Shown here in pieces: positions 42,912 to 57,394 of a stretch of DNA of 64,000 nucleotides. This stretch comes from an uncultured Carboxylicivirga sp. (GTDB lineage: Bacteria > Bacteroidota > Bacteroidia > Bacteroidales > Marinilabiliaceae): contig CANLLN010000009.1 in the NCBI GenBank assembly GCA_947491945.1, positions 62,001-126,000 of the forward strand, written 5' to 3'. Made by a program: the position numbers and the translations under genes. Under the pieces are notes generated by a model, which was not told the DNA's origin, searched no databases, and was given only the letters and a program-made list of their open reading frames with translations. Positions within the stretch are counted from its first letter, which is position 1; every line of letters starts with the position of its first letter.

Positions 42912-45503
42912 TCAATTATGATTGATCATTAGTTTTGATGAAACTGCTTTTCCCTCATTGAGTGTAGCTTTTACAATGTATAAACCGCCAGATAATGCAG
43001 AAACATTAATATTGCTGATATGATTAACGTTTGAATAATGTCGGTTAAAAACCGTTTCGCCGTTTTGGTTAATGATTCGTACTTGTTTAATAGAACTTGC
43101 TGAATCAATACTAAAAGATTGGTTAGCATGATTGGGATAAATAGTTAGATTGTTATTATCAATGTTAGTAATACTTGTTGGCTGGTTTGTTCCTTTTAAC
43201 TCTAGCTGAGTAATCGTAGAATCAACATTGGCGTTGATAATGGTATTTAATCCTCGGAGTAAACATTTTGAGTTATTATAATCTAAATCAGTGGCTGAAT
43301 CCCAATACATAACGCCTGCACAATTATTATTGCGAGCAAATAGTGTTTTTTTAATGATTGTTTTCTGGCCGTTAAATATGACTTTCTGAAGCTGATCATT
43401 CATTATTATTTCAGCTTCGTCAGCTTCTGGATTAATATCCGGGATTTGCTTTAAAACCGTATTGTAACCAACTTCTGTATGGTCGGCTGCATTGCCATAA
43501 AACGGTAAGCCTATCACCAGTTTATTGGCAGGTATACCATAATTGGTTACTGTTTGAAAATCCTGTTCTGTCCGTTCGTAGGGAAACAGATGGTTTTGTG
43601 GCCCGTATACTTGAATGGAAATGAAGTCACAAGCGTCAATTGCAGGCTGGCTAAGCTTATAAAAGAATGAATGTAAGGAAACGCTCAGGCATTTGTCAGC
43701 CGGTAAAACAGCATCAATTGCTTCAATCGTTTTACTATAGTTGGCCCACTCATCTGGCGATTCACACCATTCAAAATCCAGATCGATACCATCCAACTCA
43801 TAGGTTTCAACCATTGTTTTTACATTATTAGCAAAAGTTTCACGTGTCGCCGATGTTTTGATCATTTCTTTCCATTGCTCTTTGCCCATAATGCTAAAAC
43901 GCACTTGAACATCGCTCAGCTCTTTCACAGCTTGTTTTAATCGCTGTAAGTCATATTTGATGTTTTTTATATCTTTAGCTGGTGTGATGCGGTTGTTTAC
44001 TTGCCAATAGCCTGTTAATAAACTGTATTCCCACCAATGACTTGGTACTTTTTTATACATTAACTTGGTAATTGCTTCAGGTGTTTGTGCTATTTTCCAC
44101 AATCTGATTTCATCGATTTTACCCTTAAAATTTTCACCAATAATAAAGTCCCCTTCAATTTTGGGGCAATTGGTAGCAACTAAACCATTATTTCTGTTGA
44201 ACCAGTGCTTAACAGGTACAGCATCAATGCATATCTCAAATTGCTTAAATGCGCCGGCGCTTCCATTGTAAGCTACCGCAATGTGATGCCATTTGCCGGT
44301 CGATAATTTATTATCTGCAACAGCGTAGGTATTGGTTCCGTTGTTAACGTGGATGTTTATAGATTTACTGGCTTCAGTTCCTAAACTAAGCGATGTTTTA
44401 TTAAGCCAGTCCAGTGTTTTATGGAAGATGAAGCTTCCCTCCACCCATTCATCAATGTATACCCATGCTTCGAATGTAAATTGCTTAGCTCCTACATTGG
44501 CTGCCTGATATAGAAGCCCTTCACCGCAATTAACTTTTGAGTTTTGCCCATTAAACTGAAGCACACCACTTCGTCCATCAAATTGATCCAGATAATTAAC
44601 GTTCGAAAGAACACCATCATTATCCGGGTATTCGTTATAGATACCACCATCTTTTTTTACTGTAGTTGTACCAATAAAAAGGAGGTCATTATTATTATGG
44701 AGATATTCATCGCTTATTTGTCCTGTTTGAAAGCGATTTTGGCGAACGTAACTGCTGACAATTCGGTATTTAAAATTAGGATTGTTGCTTACAATATTTT
44801 TTGCAACATTCCCAAAAGCTCTTGCGTGGTAGTTCCCAGTGTAATCGTAAATATTGGTCAAAAGATCTTGATCACCTCGATAATAAACTTTGAGCTTATC
44901 ATACAATTGATGGTATTTGTTTATGGTGTTATTGAAATCTAACTGTTCAGCAGTTAGGGATGTATTCCAAACTCTGAATTCGTCGATTTGGCCATTAAAT
45001 CGACTGCCAATTTCCAGGTTTCCATTAGTAGTAGGAGTAGTTGATGGTAAGGAGTTGTTAACGGTAGAGTACCATTTATTGCCGGACTGCTCACCATCGA
45101 TAAAAACGGTTAACTGCTCTGTTGAATCACCCTTATAAACAACAGCGACATGGTGCCACTTGTTAACAGAAATAGACGAGTTATCCAGGGCCATATAGGT
45201 ATTTGTACCATTTGACACATGTAGATAGATACGTTTGCTGGCATCAGGCCCCAGCGTCATACTTATCTTAGTTTTCCAGTCTGCACCCTCCTTTTTAAAA
45301 AGTATAGCGCCTTCGTTCCATTGATTGATAAGTATCCAAGCCTCAATGGTAAAAGCAGAGGTGTTGTTCAATGCCGCCACATTGCCGGACGAAATTTTTG
45401 ATTCTTGCAGTCCATCAAAGCTCAGACATAAATTTTTAGTTTGGCTATTTATGTCGGTTAAAAAAGCTAAAGCTATAAGAATGAAGATTAGATTTTTTTT
45501 CAT
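42912..45503 (-). CDS. Secreted GH18 glycosidase with two LamG domains and T9SS sorting domain
   Basis: 863 residues. I start at 45503 (MKKNLIFILIALAFLTDINS, a signal peptide). Two concanavalin/LamG-type domains (about 25-190 and 320-475) precede a GH18 barrel (about 490-780) with catalytic motif DGIDLDFE, acid Glu578. The last 75 residues are a type IX secretion sorting domain (LTIYPNHANQSF, ISALSGGLYIVKA-like). GH18 enzymes cleave chitin or the chitobiose core of N-glycans (endo-beta-N-acetylglucosaminidase); the latter would fit a glycoprotein target. The barrel start is compact for the family. Confidence 0.88.
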   Translation of the reverse strand: MKKNLIFILIALAFLTDINSQTKNLCLSFDGLQESKISSGNVAALNNTSAFTIEAWILINQWNEGAILFKKEGADWKTKISMTLGPDASKRIYLHVSNGTNTYMALDNSSISVNKWHHVAVVYKGDSTEQLTVFIDGEQSGNKWYSTVNNSLPSTTPTTNGNLEIGSRFNGQIDEFRVWNTSLTAEQLDFNNTINKYHQLYDKLKVYYRGDQDLLTNIYDYTGNYHARAFGNVAKNIVSNNPNFKYRIVSSYVRQNRFQTGQISDEYLHNNNDLLFIGTTTVKKDGGIYNEYPDNDGVLSNVNYLDQFDGRSGVLQFNGQNSKVNCGEGLLYQAANVGAKQFTFEAWVYIDEWVEGSFIFHKTLDWLNKTSLSLGTEASKSINIHVNNGTNTYAVADNKLSTGKWHHIAVAYNGSAGAFKQFEICIDAVPVKHWFNRNNGLVATNCPKIEGDFIIGENFKGKIDEIRLWKIAQTPEAITKLMYKKVPSHWWEYSLLTGYWQVNNRITPAKDIKNIKYDLQRLKQAVKELSDVQVRFSIMGKEQWKEMIKTSATRETFANNVKTMVETYELDGIDLDFEWCESPDEWANYSKTIEAIDAVLPADKCLSVSLHSFFYKLSQPAIDACDFISIQVYGPQNHLFPYERTEQDFQTVTNYGIPANKLVIGLPFYGNAADHTEVGYNTVLKQIPDINPEADEAEIIMNDQLQKVIFNGQKTIIKKTLFARNNNCAGVMYWDSATDLDYNNSKCLLRGLNTIINANVDSTITQLELKGTNQPTSITNIDNNNLTIYPNHANQSFSIDSASSIKQVRIINQNGETVFNRHYSNVNHISNINVSALSGGLYIVKATLNEGKAVSSKLMINHN

Positions 45504-45661
45504 GTTAAGGGTGTTGGAGTTCAATATCAATGGTTATAGAAGACGACAGGTAATAGATATTTACTTGTATTTATTTCAATTAACGAGAGGCTTGGTATTT
45601 AAATTTTACTGATTAAAATTGCGAGAAGGCCTAAGTACTTCTCGCAAGAAAAAATAAAGGT

Positions 45662-46660
45662 TTACTCTACTAGTATCTTCTTGTAAGCTCTTTCTCCATT
45701 AGAAATTACTTCAACAATATATATTCCAGGTGTACTGGCTGTAAATGGTACTTTAGTGTGATAATTATTAAAAGCCATAGTTTTTTCTTTAATCAAAGTA
45801 CCTGTTAAACTATAAATGCGTATGCTCCCAACTCCAATCGATTCGTTTTTTATGAGTAACGTTTTCGTGGTATTGTTGTAGTATAAGTCGGCTTTTTTAT
45901 TTTTATTATCAAAAATGCTTGTGGGGGTGTTATTGAAGAACTTAATACCAGCTCCAGATATTGTACCATGTACTTTAGATGAACCGCTATCTAATACATT
46001 ATTTACGTCATCGGCGTCTTCTTCATTCATTTTCCAATTGTGAAGAAGATCATAGATATTTGGATGACTCATTGGAATGTAATCCTGATAATTATTAGCG
46101 ATGGTTGACTCATCCAAAACAGCACCCCAAACACGAATATCAGCCATTTTGCATTTCATCCCTTGATGACAAATCTGAAAATTACTTGCAAAACTACCAG
46201 GGAATTTATCTGGGGCAGGATTTGTAGAAGGATCATTTTCAACAGATAGAACACCATTAACATATAGTTTTATCGTCTTGTTTAGTCCATCAAATACGAA
46301 GGCTAAATGTTCCCATTTTGGATTATTAAAATCGTTAATTGTACCAGCATCAGTGTAAGCTACTGAGTTACCTATTGCAAGGGCTAACATATTATCGTTG
46401 GAAATCTGAATGGTAAATCCTTTATTTGTAGCCCTATCCCAGCCAAAATCAATTAATTTGCGATTGACTCCGGCAATTTCACGTAACCACCAGAATTCAA
46501 TTGTGAATGACTGCAAATCAGCATATGCTGTGCTTAAAGAAGCACCTGGGAGTGTTAGTTTAGAAGACCAGTCGTTATTAAATGAGTAACCTTTAGAAGG
46601 TTGAGCATAGCTCATTGCGCACACAAAAAGAGTGGCAATAAATAGTAATGATTTTTTCAT
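45662..46660 (-). CDS. LamG-domain secreted protein with T9SS sorting domain
   Basis: 332 residues: signal peptide (1-19), one LamG/concanavalin-like domain (about 25-220), and a C-terminal T9SS sorting domain (about 260-332, IRIYSLTGTLIKE, PGIYIVEVISNGE). No catalytic domain is seen, so it is probably a cell-surface carbohydrate-binding protein. It precedes the GH18 gene on the same strand by 158 bases and shares LamG architecture with it. Confidence 0.8.
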   Translation of the reverse strand: MKKSLLFIATLFVCAMSYAQPSKGYSFNNDWSSKLTLPGASLSTAYADLQSFTIEFWWLREIAGVNRKLIDFGWDRATNKGFTIQISNDNMLALAIGNSVAYTDAGTINDFNNPKWEHLAFVFDGLNKTIKLYVNGVLSVENDPSTNPAPDKFPGSFASNFQICHQGMKCKMADIRVWGAVLDESTIANNYQDYIPMSHPNIYDLLHNWKMNEEDADDVNNVLDSGSSKVHGTISGAGIKFFNNTPTSIFDNKNKKADLYYNNTTKTLLIKNESIGVGSIRIYSLTGTLIKEKTMAFNNYHTKVPFTASTPGIYIVEVISNGERAYKKILVE

Positions 46661-46735
46661 AATAAATCGTTTTTACTTAAAATAGATTAATTAGCGCTAT
46701 TTGCATTTCGAGCAAATAACAGAGGCAAATGTAAA

Positions 46736-46743
46736 GGCAGTAT
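46736..46743 (-). promoter_or_regulatory. Predicted -7 element for the minus-strand PUL genes
   Basis: On the minus strand TACATTTG, a TAnnTTTG match, about 75 bases before the LamG gene start. No TTG box at canonical spacing, as is common for activator-dependent promoters. The 303-base gap 46661-46963 shows no other feature. Confidence 0.4.
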
Positions 46744-46963
46744 CGAACAGTTTGAGGTGGTAAATTCTTTAAAGAAAGGCGAATAATTCGTCAGTAATGA
46801 CAGGGGATGAATTATTCAAATTTGGTATATGAAATCACCTGTTGTTCTTGCAAATATCTGATAAACAGGATTTATGGGTTGCTTTATTTCTGAGTATACT
46901 CATTCGGAAGTTTCAAATATAACACAATGGTTATTCTTGATTCTTCACTTTTGCATGTAATCG

Positions 46964-49900
46964 TTAACCATGTGTTTTGCTATATTCCGATGGTGTGATA
47001 CCAAATTCTTTGACAAAGCACTTGCGAAAATAAGCCGTATCACTGAAGCCTATTAGTTCTGAGATTTCTGTAATTGTATATTTTTTTAGTACTATGAGCT
47101 GTGCAGCTCGTTTAATTCGAATAGAACGTATAAATTCGGCAATAGATAAGCCGGTGAGTGCTTTTAATTTGCGGTAAAGACTTGGTTGACTCATGTTTAG
47201 GTTGGTTGCCAATGTTTTGGCACTAAACAGAGGATTTTGCAGGTTGTCTTCAATATGCTTAATTACCTTTTGTAAAAATTCTTCTTCATGGTGTGTTGCT
47301 TCCAGTTCGCTTGGCTCTATGGTAACTTTTTTACTGTAGTGTTCTCTTAATTTCTGTCTTGCGTTAACGAGGTTATTAACACGTGCTATTAGCATCTCTG
47401 TATCAAATGGTTTTGTCAGGTAATCGTCGGCACCATGTTCTAACCCAATTAGTTTATCCGCATCAGCTGATTTAGCTGTTAAAAGAATAATTGGAATATG
47501 CGAAGTTTTATTATCAACCTTAAGGCTTTGACATACATCTATGCCATTTTTTATTGGCATCATAATATCGCAAATTATGATGTTGGGAACGTGTTTTAAT
47601 GCTAATCTTTCTCCTTCTTTGCCATCTGTAGCTTCTATAACATTAAAGTTAGTTGAAAAAATACTTTTAATGTAACTTCGAATGTCATCATTATCTTCAA
47701 TCAATAGCATCAGCTGGTTATCACTGTTGTTCTCGCTTCTAGTTCCAGAAATCATATTCGTGCTGGTTGGGGTGTCTGGAATTTGTTCTAACGTAACTAG
47801 ATCGTTACTTTCAGTATCTGACAACTCTTTCTCCGTAAAATGTTTGTTACCCAATAAAAAACTTAATGTGAATTCGGAGCCTTTATTGACTGAGCTTTTA
47901 ACTTTTATCTGGCCTTTGTGAAGTTCAACAAGTTCTTTAACAAGCGCAAGTCCAACACCTGTTCCTGGTTTTACAGATGATTGTGCATCAGGAACCTGGT
48001 AAAATCTGTTAAATATTTTTTCAATGTGTTTTTGACCGATGCCTTTACCGGTATCTTTAATAATGATTTGACAATGCTTTAAAGCTTTATCATCTGGCAA
48101 TGAAAGGCGAACCTCCATAGTAATACTTCCTCCCTGAGGTGTATATTTAAAAGCATTAGAGAGGATATTAGTTATGATCGTCTCCATTTTTCTGGTGTCA
48201 TACCACAACCTAATTGATTGGTTTTGACAAATAAAAGTATACTCAATCTTATTTAATCTTGCTAAATCTTTAAATGAGTTGAAAATTGCTTTGCCAAATG
48301 GAACGATATTATTTTTCGAGGCAAAAGTATTCATTTCCTGAGTTTCAATTTTTCTTAAATCAAGCAATTGATTTACCAGAGTCAATAGTTTTTCAGCATT
48401 TTTATTAACTAAAATAACGCGTTGTTTTAAACCTGTTGGTAGTTGTTGCGATTGAATGATGTCTTTTAATGGTGCAGTAATTAGCGTCAATGGTGTTCTG
48501 ATTTCATGCGATATATTCATAAAAAATCGCGATTTCATAGTGCTAAGCTCCTGCTCTTTTTTGTGCTTAATTCGAGCAATCTTAAGGTTGTTTTTCAATT
48601 CAGTTTGCTGCAGGTCGTGCTGCTGCTGTTTTATTAAACGATTTAGTCGTAACCTAAAAATACCAAATATAAAAACGAATAATAGAATCGCTTCAAGTGT
48701 AAAGGCCCACCAAGTGCCCCACCACGGAGGCAATATTGTTATTTTAATAGTTGTGGGTACGCTATTCCATTTTTCATCGTTATTTGATGCTTTTACCTCA
48801 AATATATAATCGCCAGGTCTGAGGTTATTGTATGTTACATACCGCCGTTTATCATCGGTAAAAACCCAATTGTCATCAAAATTTTTAAGGCGGTAGGCAT
48901 ATTTATTCTTCTCCTGATGAAGGTATGATAAGGCTATGAATTCGAGTGTAAAATTATTCTCTGTATGTTTTATTGTCAATTCTCTTGTATAGCTTATCGA
49001 TTGTTCTATAACTGGTTTATTATTTGCTTGTTTAGTAGATGCCGATATGTTTTTAATTTTAAGGTCTGAAATAACGACTGGTGGAATAAATTCATTTTTA
49101 ACAAACCTTTCAGGATTAAAAACTAATAAGCCACGGTTGTTTCCAAAATAGATATTGCCCTTAGAATCAGTGTAGGCAGTGCGATTGTTGTTATTAATGT
49201 AGTAATTGGTAAACGATTCATTTTGTTTATTAAAACGCGCAATGCCGGAGTCAGTGCCGAGCCACAAATGGCCTTGCGAGTCCTCAGTAATACATGTGAT
49301 AAAGTTATCGCACAAACCATCGCGTTTGGTATAAAACCGGAGTTTCCCTTGCATAGGAATATACTTACCTAAACCACCACGATAACCAATCCAGATTGTT
49401 CCGGAAGAATCTTCATAAAGGGACCAAACTTCCTTGCTTTTTAGCTGTTCTATTGGTGTATAGATATCATTAAAGTGATTAAAACGAAAAGAGTCACGTT
49501 CGTGATAAATTAATTTATTGAGACCATTATTTGTGCCAATCCATATATTACCTTCAGCATCCTCCAGTATGGTTCTGATATAATTAGAATTAAGTGTTAG
49601 TTTTGCTTTTGTTTGCCTTGTAACTCGATGAAAAAGATCTTCTTTTCTATCATAAAAGACTAAGCCATTGTTAGTGCCAATCCAGAATCTATGTTTCGAA
49701 TCGATGTAAATGTCTTTAATTTTCGGCTGGGTACCATTTTTTTTAGTGTTAGTCAAAATATTAGTAAAGTCTTCCGTTTTTGCATTATATAAAGACAAAC
49801 CACTGCCTTCATGAGCAAACCACAAGTTGTTATCTTCATCCTTGGCACTTGCTACCACAACATTTGAAGCAATGGAGTTAGAGTGCCTATCGCTATGCAG

Positions 49901-51121
49901 GAACTCTTTAAATTCGTTCGTATTTATTGCTCCGGTTTGTGCTGTGGTTCTCTTTATTCCACCATGCCAGGTCGATACCCATAAATACCCACTTTCATCT
50001 TCAACGATATCTTTTATTTCCAAGTGGTTTTGCTTTGGTGAAGAATCAAAGTTAACTCTTCTGAAATTCTGATGACCGAGGTTAACTTTCACTACACCAC
50101 CACCAAAAGTTCCAATCCACATAACTCCAGAGCTATCAAAGAACAATGCACTTGTTCTGTTCTCTAACTTATCTCTAAATTGAGGATGATTCCAGTTGTA
50201 ATGGGTAAAATGTGGTTTGTTTAACCGTTCGTTGGAAGATTCAGTAACATCAACGCCATTCCATGTGGCCAGCCAAATATTGCCTAAATTATCTTGAGAT
50301 ATGGCATATATGTCAGTGTGAATTAGGGAATTAATTGCAGTGTGATTGTATGTGAATTGCTCAACGTTGGCAGAGGATTTGTTAAATCGCAGGACACCAC
50401 TGCCCAGTGTAGCCAGCCATAGATATTTGTCATTCTCGGCAAATATTTTTTGTATAAACTTAAAATTATTGGCTTTGTGTTTGGGTAAGAGTGTAAATTC
50501 CTCAACCTCATTGGTAAAGGGATTGAATCTAATCAAATGGTTTTCATACGAGCCAATCCAAATCAGTCCATCACCATCTTCATATAAATCTGTAAAGTTG
50601 ATATACGGCTGTCCATTCTTTTTTTTGATGATATGATTTAAGAACGTAACCTCATTGGAGTTATTTATCGTCATGTAGGATAAGCCTTGATTGGTAGTCA
50701 GCCATAGTCCACCTTTTTGTGCTATATGTATTGAACTTACTTTTGTACCAGGCAGACTATTCATATCTTTTGGATTGTGAGTGTAATGTGATACAAAGCT
50801 TTCGGTAATTGGGTTAAAATGATACAAGCCATTGGAGCAAGCTATCCAGAGGGTTGAATCACTGCTTTGTTCAATGTCCAGTATATGCATTACTTCGCCA
50901 TCGGGATTAAAGGACTTTATTTGACTTCCATCATATCTATTTAATCCATCGTTAGAACCAAACCACATGAAACCTGTAAAATCTTTATAAATACAGTTGA
51001 TGGTGTTATCCGACAGCCCATCTTCAATAGTAATTTGCTCAACCGAAAAGTTAGTTGATTGAGCATACGAAATAATGTGACCGGCAAGAATGAATACTAA
51101 TATTTTGAAGGTTCTCAGCAT
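46964..51121 (-). CDS. Hybrid two-component system regulator (HTCS)
   Basis: 1385-residue inner-membrane sensor and transcription activator in one chain. A signal peptide is followed by a periplasmic two-propeller sensor of Reg_prop repeats (about 25-690, repeated W-IGT-x-GL units), a Y_Y_Y domain (about 715-800), one transmembrane helix (about 805-825), HisKA with His872 (ISHEIRTP), HATPase (about 985-1095, GTGVGLALVKEL), a receiver domain with Asp1185 (CDIMMP) and an AraC-type HTH at the end. It senses an oligosaccharide released from the target glycan and should activate the flanking genes. Confidence 0.96.
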   Translation of the reverse strand: MLRTFKILVFILAGHIISYAQSTNFSVEQITIEDGLSDNTINCIYKDFTGFMWFGSNDGLNRYDGSQIKSFNPDGEVMHILDIEQSSDSTLWIACSNGLYHFNPITESFVSHYTHNPKDMNSLPGTKVSSIHIAQKGGLWLTTNQGLSYMTINNSNEVTFLNHIIKKKNGQPYINFTDLYEDGDGLIWIGSYENHLIRFNPFTNEVEEFTLLPKHKANNFKFIQKIFAENDKYLWLATLGSGVLRFNKSSANVEQFTYNHTAINSLIHTDIYAISQDNLGNIWLATWNGVDVTESSNERLNKPHFTHYNWNHPQFRDKLENRTSALFFDSSGVMWIGTFGGGVVKVNLGHQNFRRVNFDSSPKQNHLEIKDIVEDESGYLWVSTWHGGIKRTTAQTGAINTNEFKEFLHSDRHSNSIASNVVVASAKDEDNNLWFAHEGSGLSLYNAKTEDFTNILTNTKKNGTQPKIKDIYIDSKHRFWIGTNNGLVFYDRKEDLFHRVTRQTKAKLTLNSNYIRTILEDAEGNIWIGTNNGLNKLIYHERDSFRFNHFNDIYTPIEQLKSKEVWSLYEDSSGTIWIGYRGGLGKYIPMQGKLRFYTKRDGLCDNFITCITEDSQGHLWLGTDSGIARFNKQNESFTNYYINNNNRTAYTDSKGNIYFGNNRGLLVFNPERFVKNEFIPPVVISDLKIKNISASTKQANNKPVIEQSISYTRELTIKHTENNFTLEFIALSYLHQEKNKYAYRLKNFDDNWVFTDDKRRYVTYNNLRPGDYIFEVKASNNDEKWNSVPTTIKITILPPWWGTWWAFTLEAILLFVFIFGIFRLRLNRLIKQQQHDLQQTELKNNLKIARIKHKKEQELSTMKSRFFMNISHEIRTPLTLITAPLKDIIQSQQLPTGLKQRVILVNKNAEKLLTLVNQLLDLRKIETQEMNTFASKNNIVPFGKAIFNSFKDLARLNKIEYTFICQNQSIRLWYDTRKMETIITNILSNAFKYTPQGGSITMEVRLSLPDDKALKHCQIIIKDTGKGIGQKHIEKIFNRFYQVPDAQSSVKPGTGVGLALVKELVELHKGQIKVKSSVNKGSEFTLSFLLGNKHFTEKELSDTESNDLVTLEQIPDTPTSTNMISGTRSENNSDNQLMLLIEDNDDIRSYIKSIFSTNFNVIEATDGKEGERLALKHVPNIIICDIMMPIKNGIDVCQSLKVDNKTSHIPIILLTAKSADADKLIGLEHGADDYLTKPFDTEMLIARVNNLVNARQKLREHYSKKVTIEPSELEATHHEEEFLQKVIKHIEDNLQNPLFSAKTLATNLNMSQPSLYRKLKALTGLSIAEFIRSIRIKRAAQLIVLKKYTITEISELIGFSDTAYFRKCFVKEFGITPSEYSKTHG

Positions 51122-54720
<3,599 letters not shown>

Positions 54721-54878
54721 TTACAATAGTGTGTGTATAAATACCTATCGGATAGTGTGATGGTGATTTTGAAGTTGAATGTGTCATGGTAGAATGAACG
54801 ATTAATCATCCTGATTTCTGAACGATTATTACACATGTAATGATTAAAATGATGATGGAAGTTTAATTGTATCACAAC

Positions 54879-54886
54879 TATTTTTG
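54879..54886 (+). promoter_or_regulatory. Predicted -7 element ahead of GH16-susC-susD
   Basis: TATTTTTG (TAnnTTTG), about 95 bases before the GH16 start, within a 261-base gap. No matching TTG box. Confidence 0.4.
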
Positions 54887-54981
54887 AAACACAAAATTAA
54901 CTATCAGTAAGTTCATATTATGCAAAAAGGAATTGTTTGATAGTATTCATCTAAAGAAATAGTTAAAGATAAGTTTAAGTT

Positions 54982-57381
54982 ATGAAAAAAGGATTATTTA
55001 AAGCGCTTAGCTATTTGCTTGTGGTTACCGGTTTGCTGGTGGTTGCATGTAATGAGGATATTGAGGAGCAACGCATCCCTTATTTTAGCGCTACTGCAGA
55101 GTATTTCACTGATGAAACCACTTTACAGGTTGGTGTTGATTCAATGGAGATTAATATTGAAACCAACTCGTATTGGGAAATTCAATTGGATGAAGAGGTT
55201 GATTGGGTAAGCGTTACACCGCAAAAGGGAACTGGTGATAATGTTGCATCTGTAGAACTTACACCTAATACAAGTGTTTATGAGCGAAGTGCCTATGTTT
55301 ATTTTAATGCCTATGAGTTAAACGACAGTATTAAAATTCAACAGGCAGGTAGTATAATTGCTTTATCCGAAAGCTCTTTGACTGATGTACCGTGGAATGG
55401 CGAAGAAATTTCTATAAACCTTGCTTCTGCCGTAAAGTGGAAGTCAGAGCAATCCGAAACCGGAACATGGATTAATGTAGAGCCACAAAAGGGTGACGAC
55501 GGAACTACAGAGATTATATTAATGATTGATGAAAACGATAATAAATCAGCACGTCTTGATTCTGTCTTATTCATTAGCGCGACGGAAGATGATTTGTCAA
55601 AAGTATGGTTAAAAGTAGCCCAGAATGGTAATGAAAATGCAGGTAAATCCATTATTCTCTCACAATCCAAAGTTGAGAAAATTGATGCTGCAGGTTTAAC
55701 GCATACTATAGAACTTACGGCAATTAAAAACTGGAAAAGTAGTCAATCAGCCACCGGAAATTGGATAACGGCAAAACCAGGTAATGGAGAAGCCGGCAAA
55801 ACCAGTGTGGATATTATTATTGCTGAAAATACATCAACAGAAGTTCGAACTGACTCAATTTTATTTAATGACAACGAGGCGGCCTATAATGTTTGGTTTA
55901 AAGTAAGCCAAGAAGCATTTGAACCGCTAATAGAAGCTACAACATCAATTGATCAGGTAAGTTCAGAAAGTGGTTCGTTAACAATTGAATTAAGTAGCAA
56001 TGTCGACTGGGAAGCGTCTTGTGAAATAGAAGGTGTTCTATTTGAACCTGCTAATGGTATAAAATCAAATGAAAAGCAAAATATTAAGGTTACATACCCT
56101 AAAAATTCAGAAACTGACGCGCGTAATATTGAACTAAATATTATAGGTATATCTCCATATAATGATATTGTTCAGACCATCACAATAGCTCAGCAAGGTA
56201 GTGAGGGGCCTAGTTTTGAGGTTGAAAAAGAAAATATTAGTATTGATGGCTCAAATCAGGATTTTGAGATTCAACTTAACCTAGCTGTTGAAGCATGGGA
56301 AGCTGTTTCAAGCAATTCGAAGTTTCGCATTATCGAAAATGAATCGGGCAATGCCAGTACAACACCAATTGTTATTAAAGTAAATGCAGCTGATAACAAG
56401 AGTTTGAGTAATGTAGAAGGCATAATCGAGATAAGAAGTGTAGCAAATCCCGACAATAAAATTGAAGTGAATATATCGCAGGGATTACATCCTATGAATG
56501 ATGAAACTCTTGTATATACCATTCCATCTCAAAAAGCTAATGAATTAGGTTTAGATCGTGGAGTAAATCATCCTACAAAAGAAGGTTGGAAATTCTGGAA
56601 TGCCAATGAATTTGAGAATGGTCAATCAATGGATTGTTTCTGGAATTTTAATACCGCAAATGGAATTAAAAATGCCACTTTTAATAAAGATTTAAAAATT
56701 AGAACAGCTGAAGGAACACTAAAGCTTAAAACCATAAAATTAACAGAGGAAACTACCAATCAACATGGTGAACCAGCATTCTTTGAAACTGGTGCAGCTA
56801 TTTATAGCAAACGCCATCATCAAGGTGGTGATAAATGGGTAAAGTTTACAGAGAACATGCGTGTGGAAGTTCGCTTTAAAAACTCGGGCATCCATGGTTT
56901 CAATGAAGCTATCTGGTTTATGGGACAAACCAACTACGATAGTTATAAAATTAATTGGCCAGATTGCGGTGAGTTAGATTTGGTTGAAATGCCTTTTCCT
57001 AACGAAGCACACTGCTCATTGCATACACAAAATTTTTCATCTAATACAGGTAATGCCGAAACGGCTCATGTGACTTTAGCCGATGAAACTAAGTGGAATA
57101 TATATTGGATAGAAGTTTTAGAGGATCGCATAATTGGCGGCGTTAACGGTCACCAATACTTTGAGCATATCAAAGGAGAAGGCGGTAATAATGATTGGCC
57201 ATGGGATCACCCGTCAGGAATGATGTTAATTGTTACACCAGGTATTGGTGCCTGGTCGGGTGTAATGCCAAATATGACAGCAGGTCAAGAGGCAAATATG
57301 GAGTTAGATTGGATTAGAGTATATGTTAATGACCAGTTTGACGAGTCTAGTCAAGATGGACACAATGCCAAATATTATTAA
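54982..57381 (+). CDS. Surface lipoprotein with five BACON-like domains and a GH16 endo-glycanase
   Basis: 799 residues. Lipoprotein signal with Cys23 (LLVVAC). Five successive BACON-like Ig domains are seen at about 45-123, 127-214, 223-311, 317-405 and 411-501, each ending in a xxxVSQxx/IQQAG-type strand. The GH16 domain (about 510-790) has the catalytic motif ELDLVE with Glu664, Asp666 and Glu669, the E-x-D-x-x-E beta-bulge form found in laminarinases, agarases and mucin/keratan-type endo-beta-galactosidases. It is probably the surface enzyme that cuts the polymer for SusCD. The BACON stack may hold it away from the membrane or bind glycan. Confidence 0.88.
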   Translation: MKKGLFKALSYLLVVTGLLVVACNEDIEEQRIPYFSATAEYFTDETTLQVGVDSMEINIETNSYWEIQLDEEVDWVSVTPQKGTGDNVASVELTPNTSVYERSAYVYFNAYELNDSIKIQQAGSIIALSESSLTDVPWNGEEISINLASAVKWKSEQSETGTWINVEPQKGDDGTTEIILMIDENDNKSARLDSVLFISATEDDLSKVWLKVAQNGNENAGKSIILSQSKVEKIDAAGLTHTIELTAIKNWKSSQSATGNWITAKPGNGEAGKTSVDIIIAENTSTEVRTDSILFNDNEAAYNVWFKVSQEAFEPLIEATTSIDQVSSESGSLTIELSSNVDWEASCEIEGVLFEPANGIKSNEKQNIKVTYPKNSETDARNIELNIIGISPYNDIVQTITIAQQGSEGPSFEVEKENISIDGSNQDFEIQLNLAVEAWEAVSSNSKFRIIENESGNASTTPIVIKVNAADNKSLSNVEGIIEIRSVANPDNKIEVNISQGLHPMNDETLVYTIPSQKANELGLDRGVNHPTKEGWKFWNANEFENGQSMDCFWNFNTANGIKNATFNKDLKIRTAEGTLKLKTIKLTEETTNQHGEPAFFETGAAIYSKRHHQGGDKWVKFTENMRVEVRFKNSGIHGFNEAIWFMGQTNYDSYKINWPDCGELDLVEMPFPNEAHCSLHTQNFSSNTGNAETAHVTLADETKWNIYWIEVLEDRIIGGVNGHQYFEHIKGEGGNNDWPWDHPSGMMLIVTPGIGAWSGVMPNMTAGQEANMELDWIRVYVNDQFDESSQDGHNAKYY

Positions 57382-57394
57382 ATCGGGAAATAAA

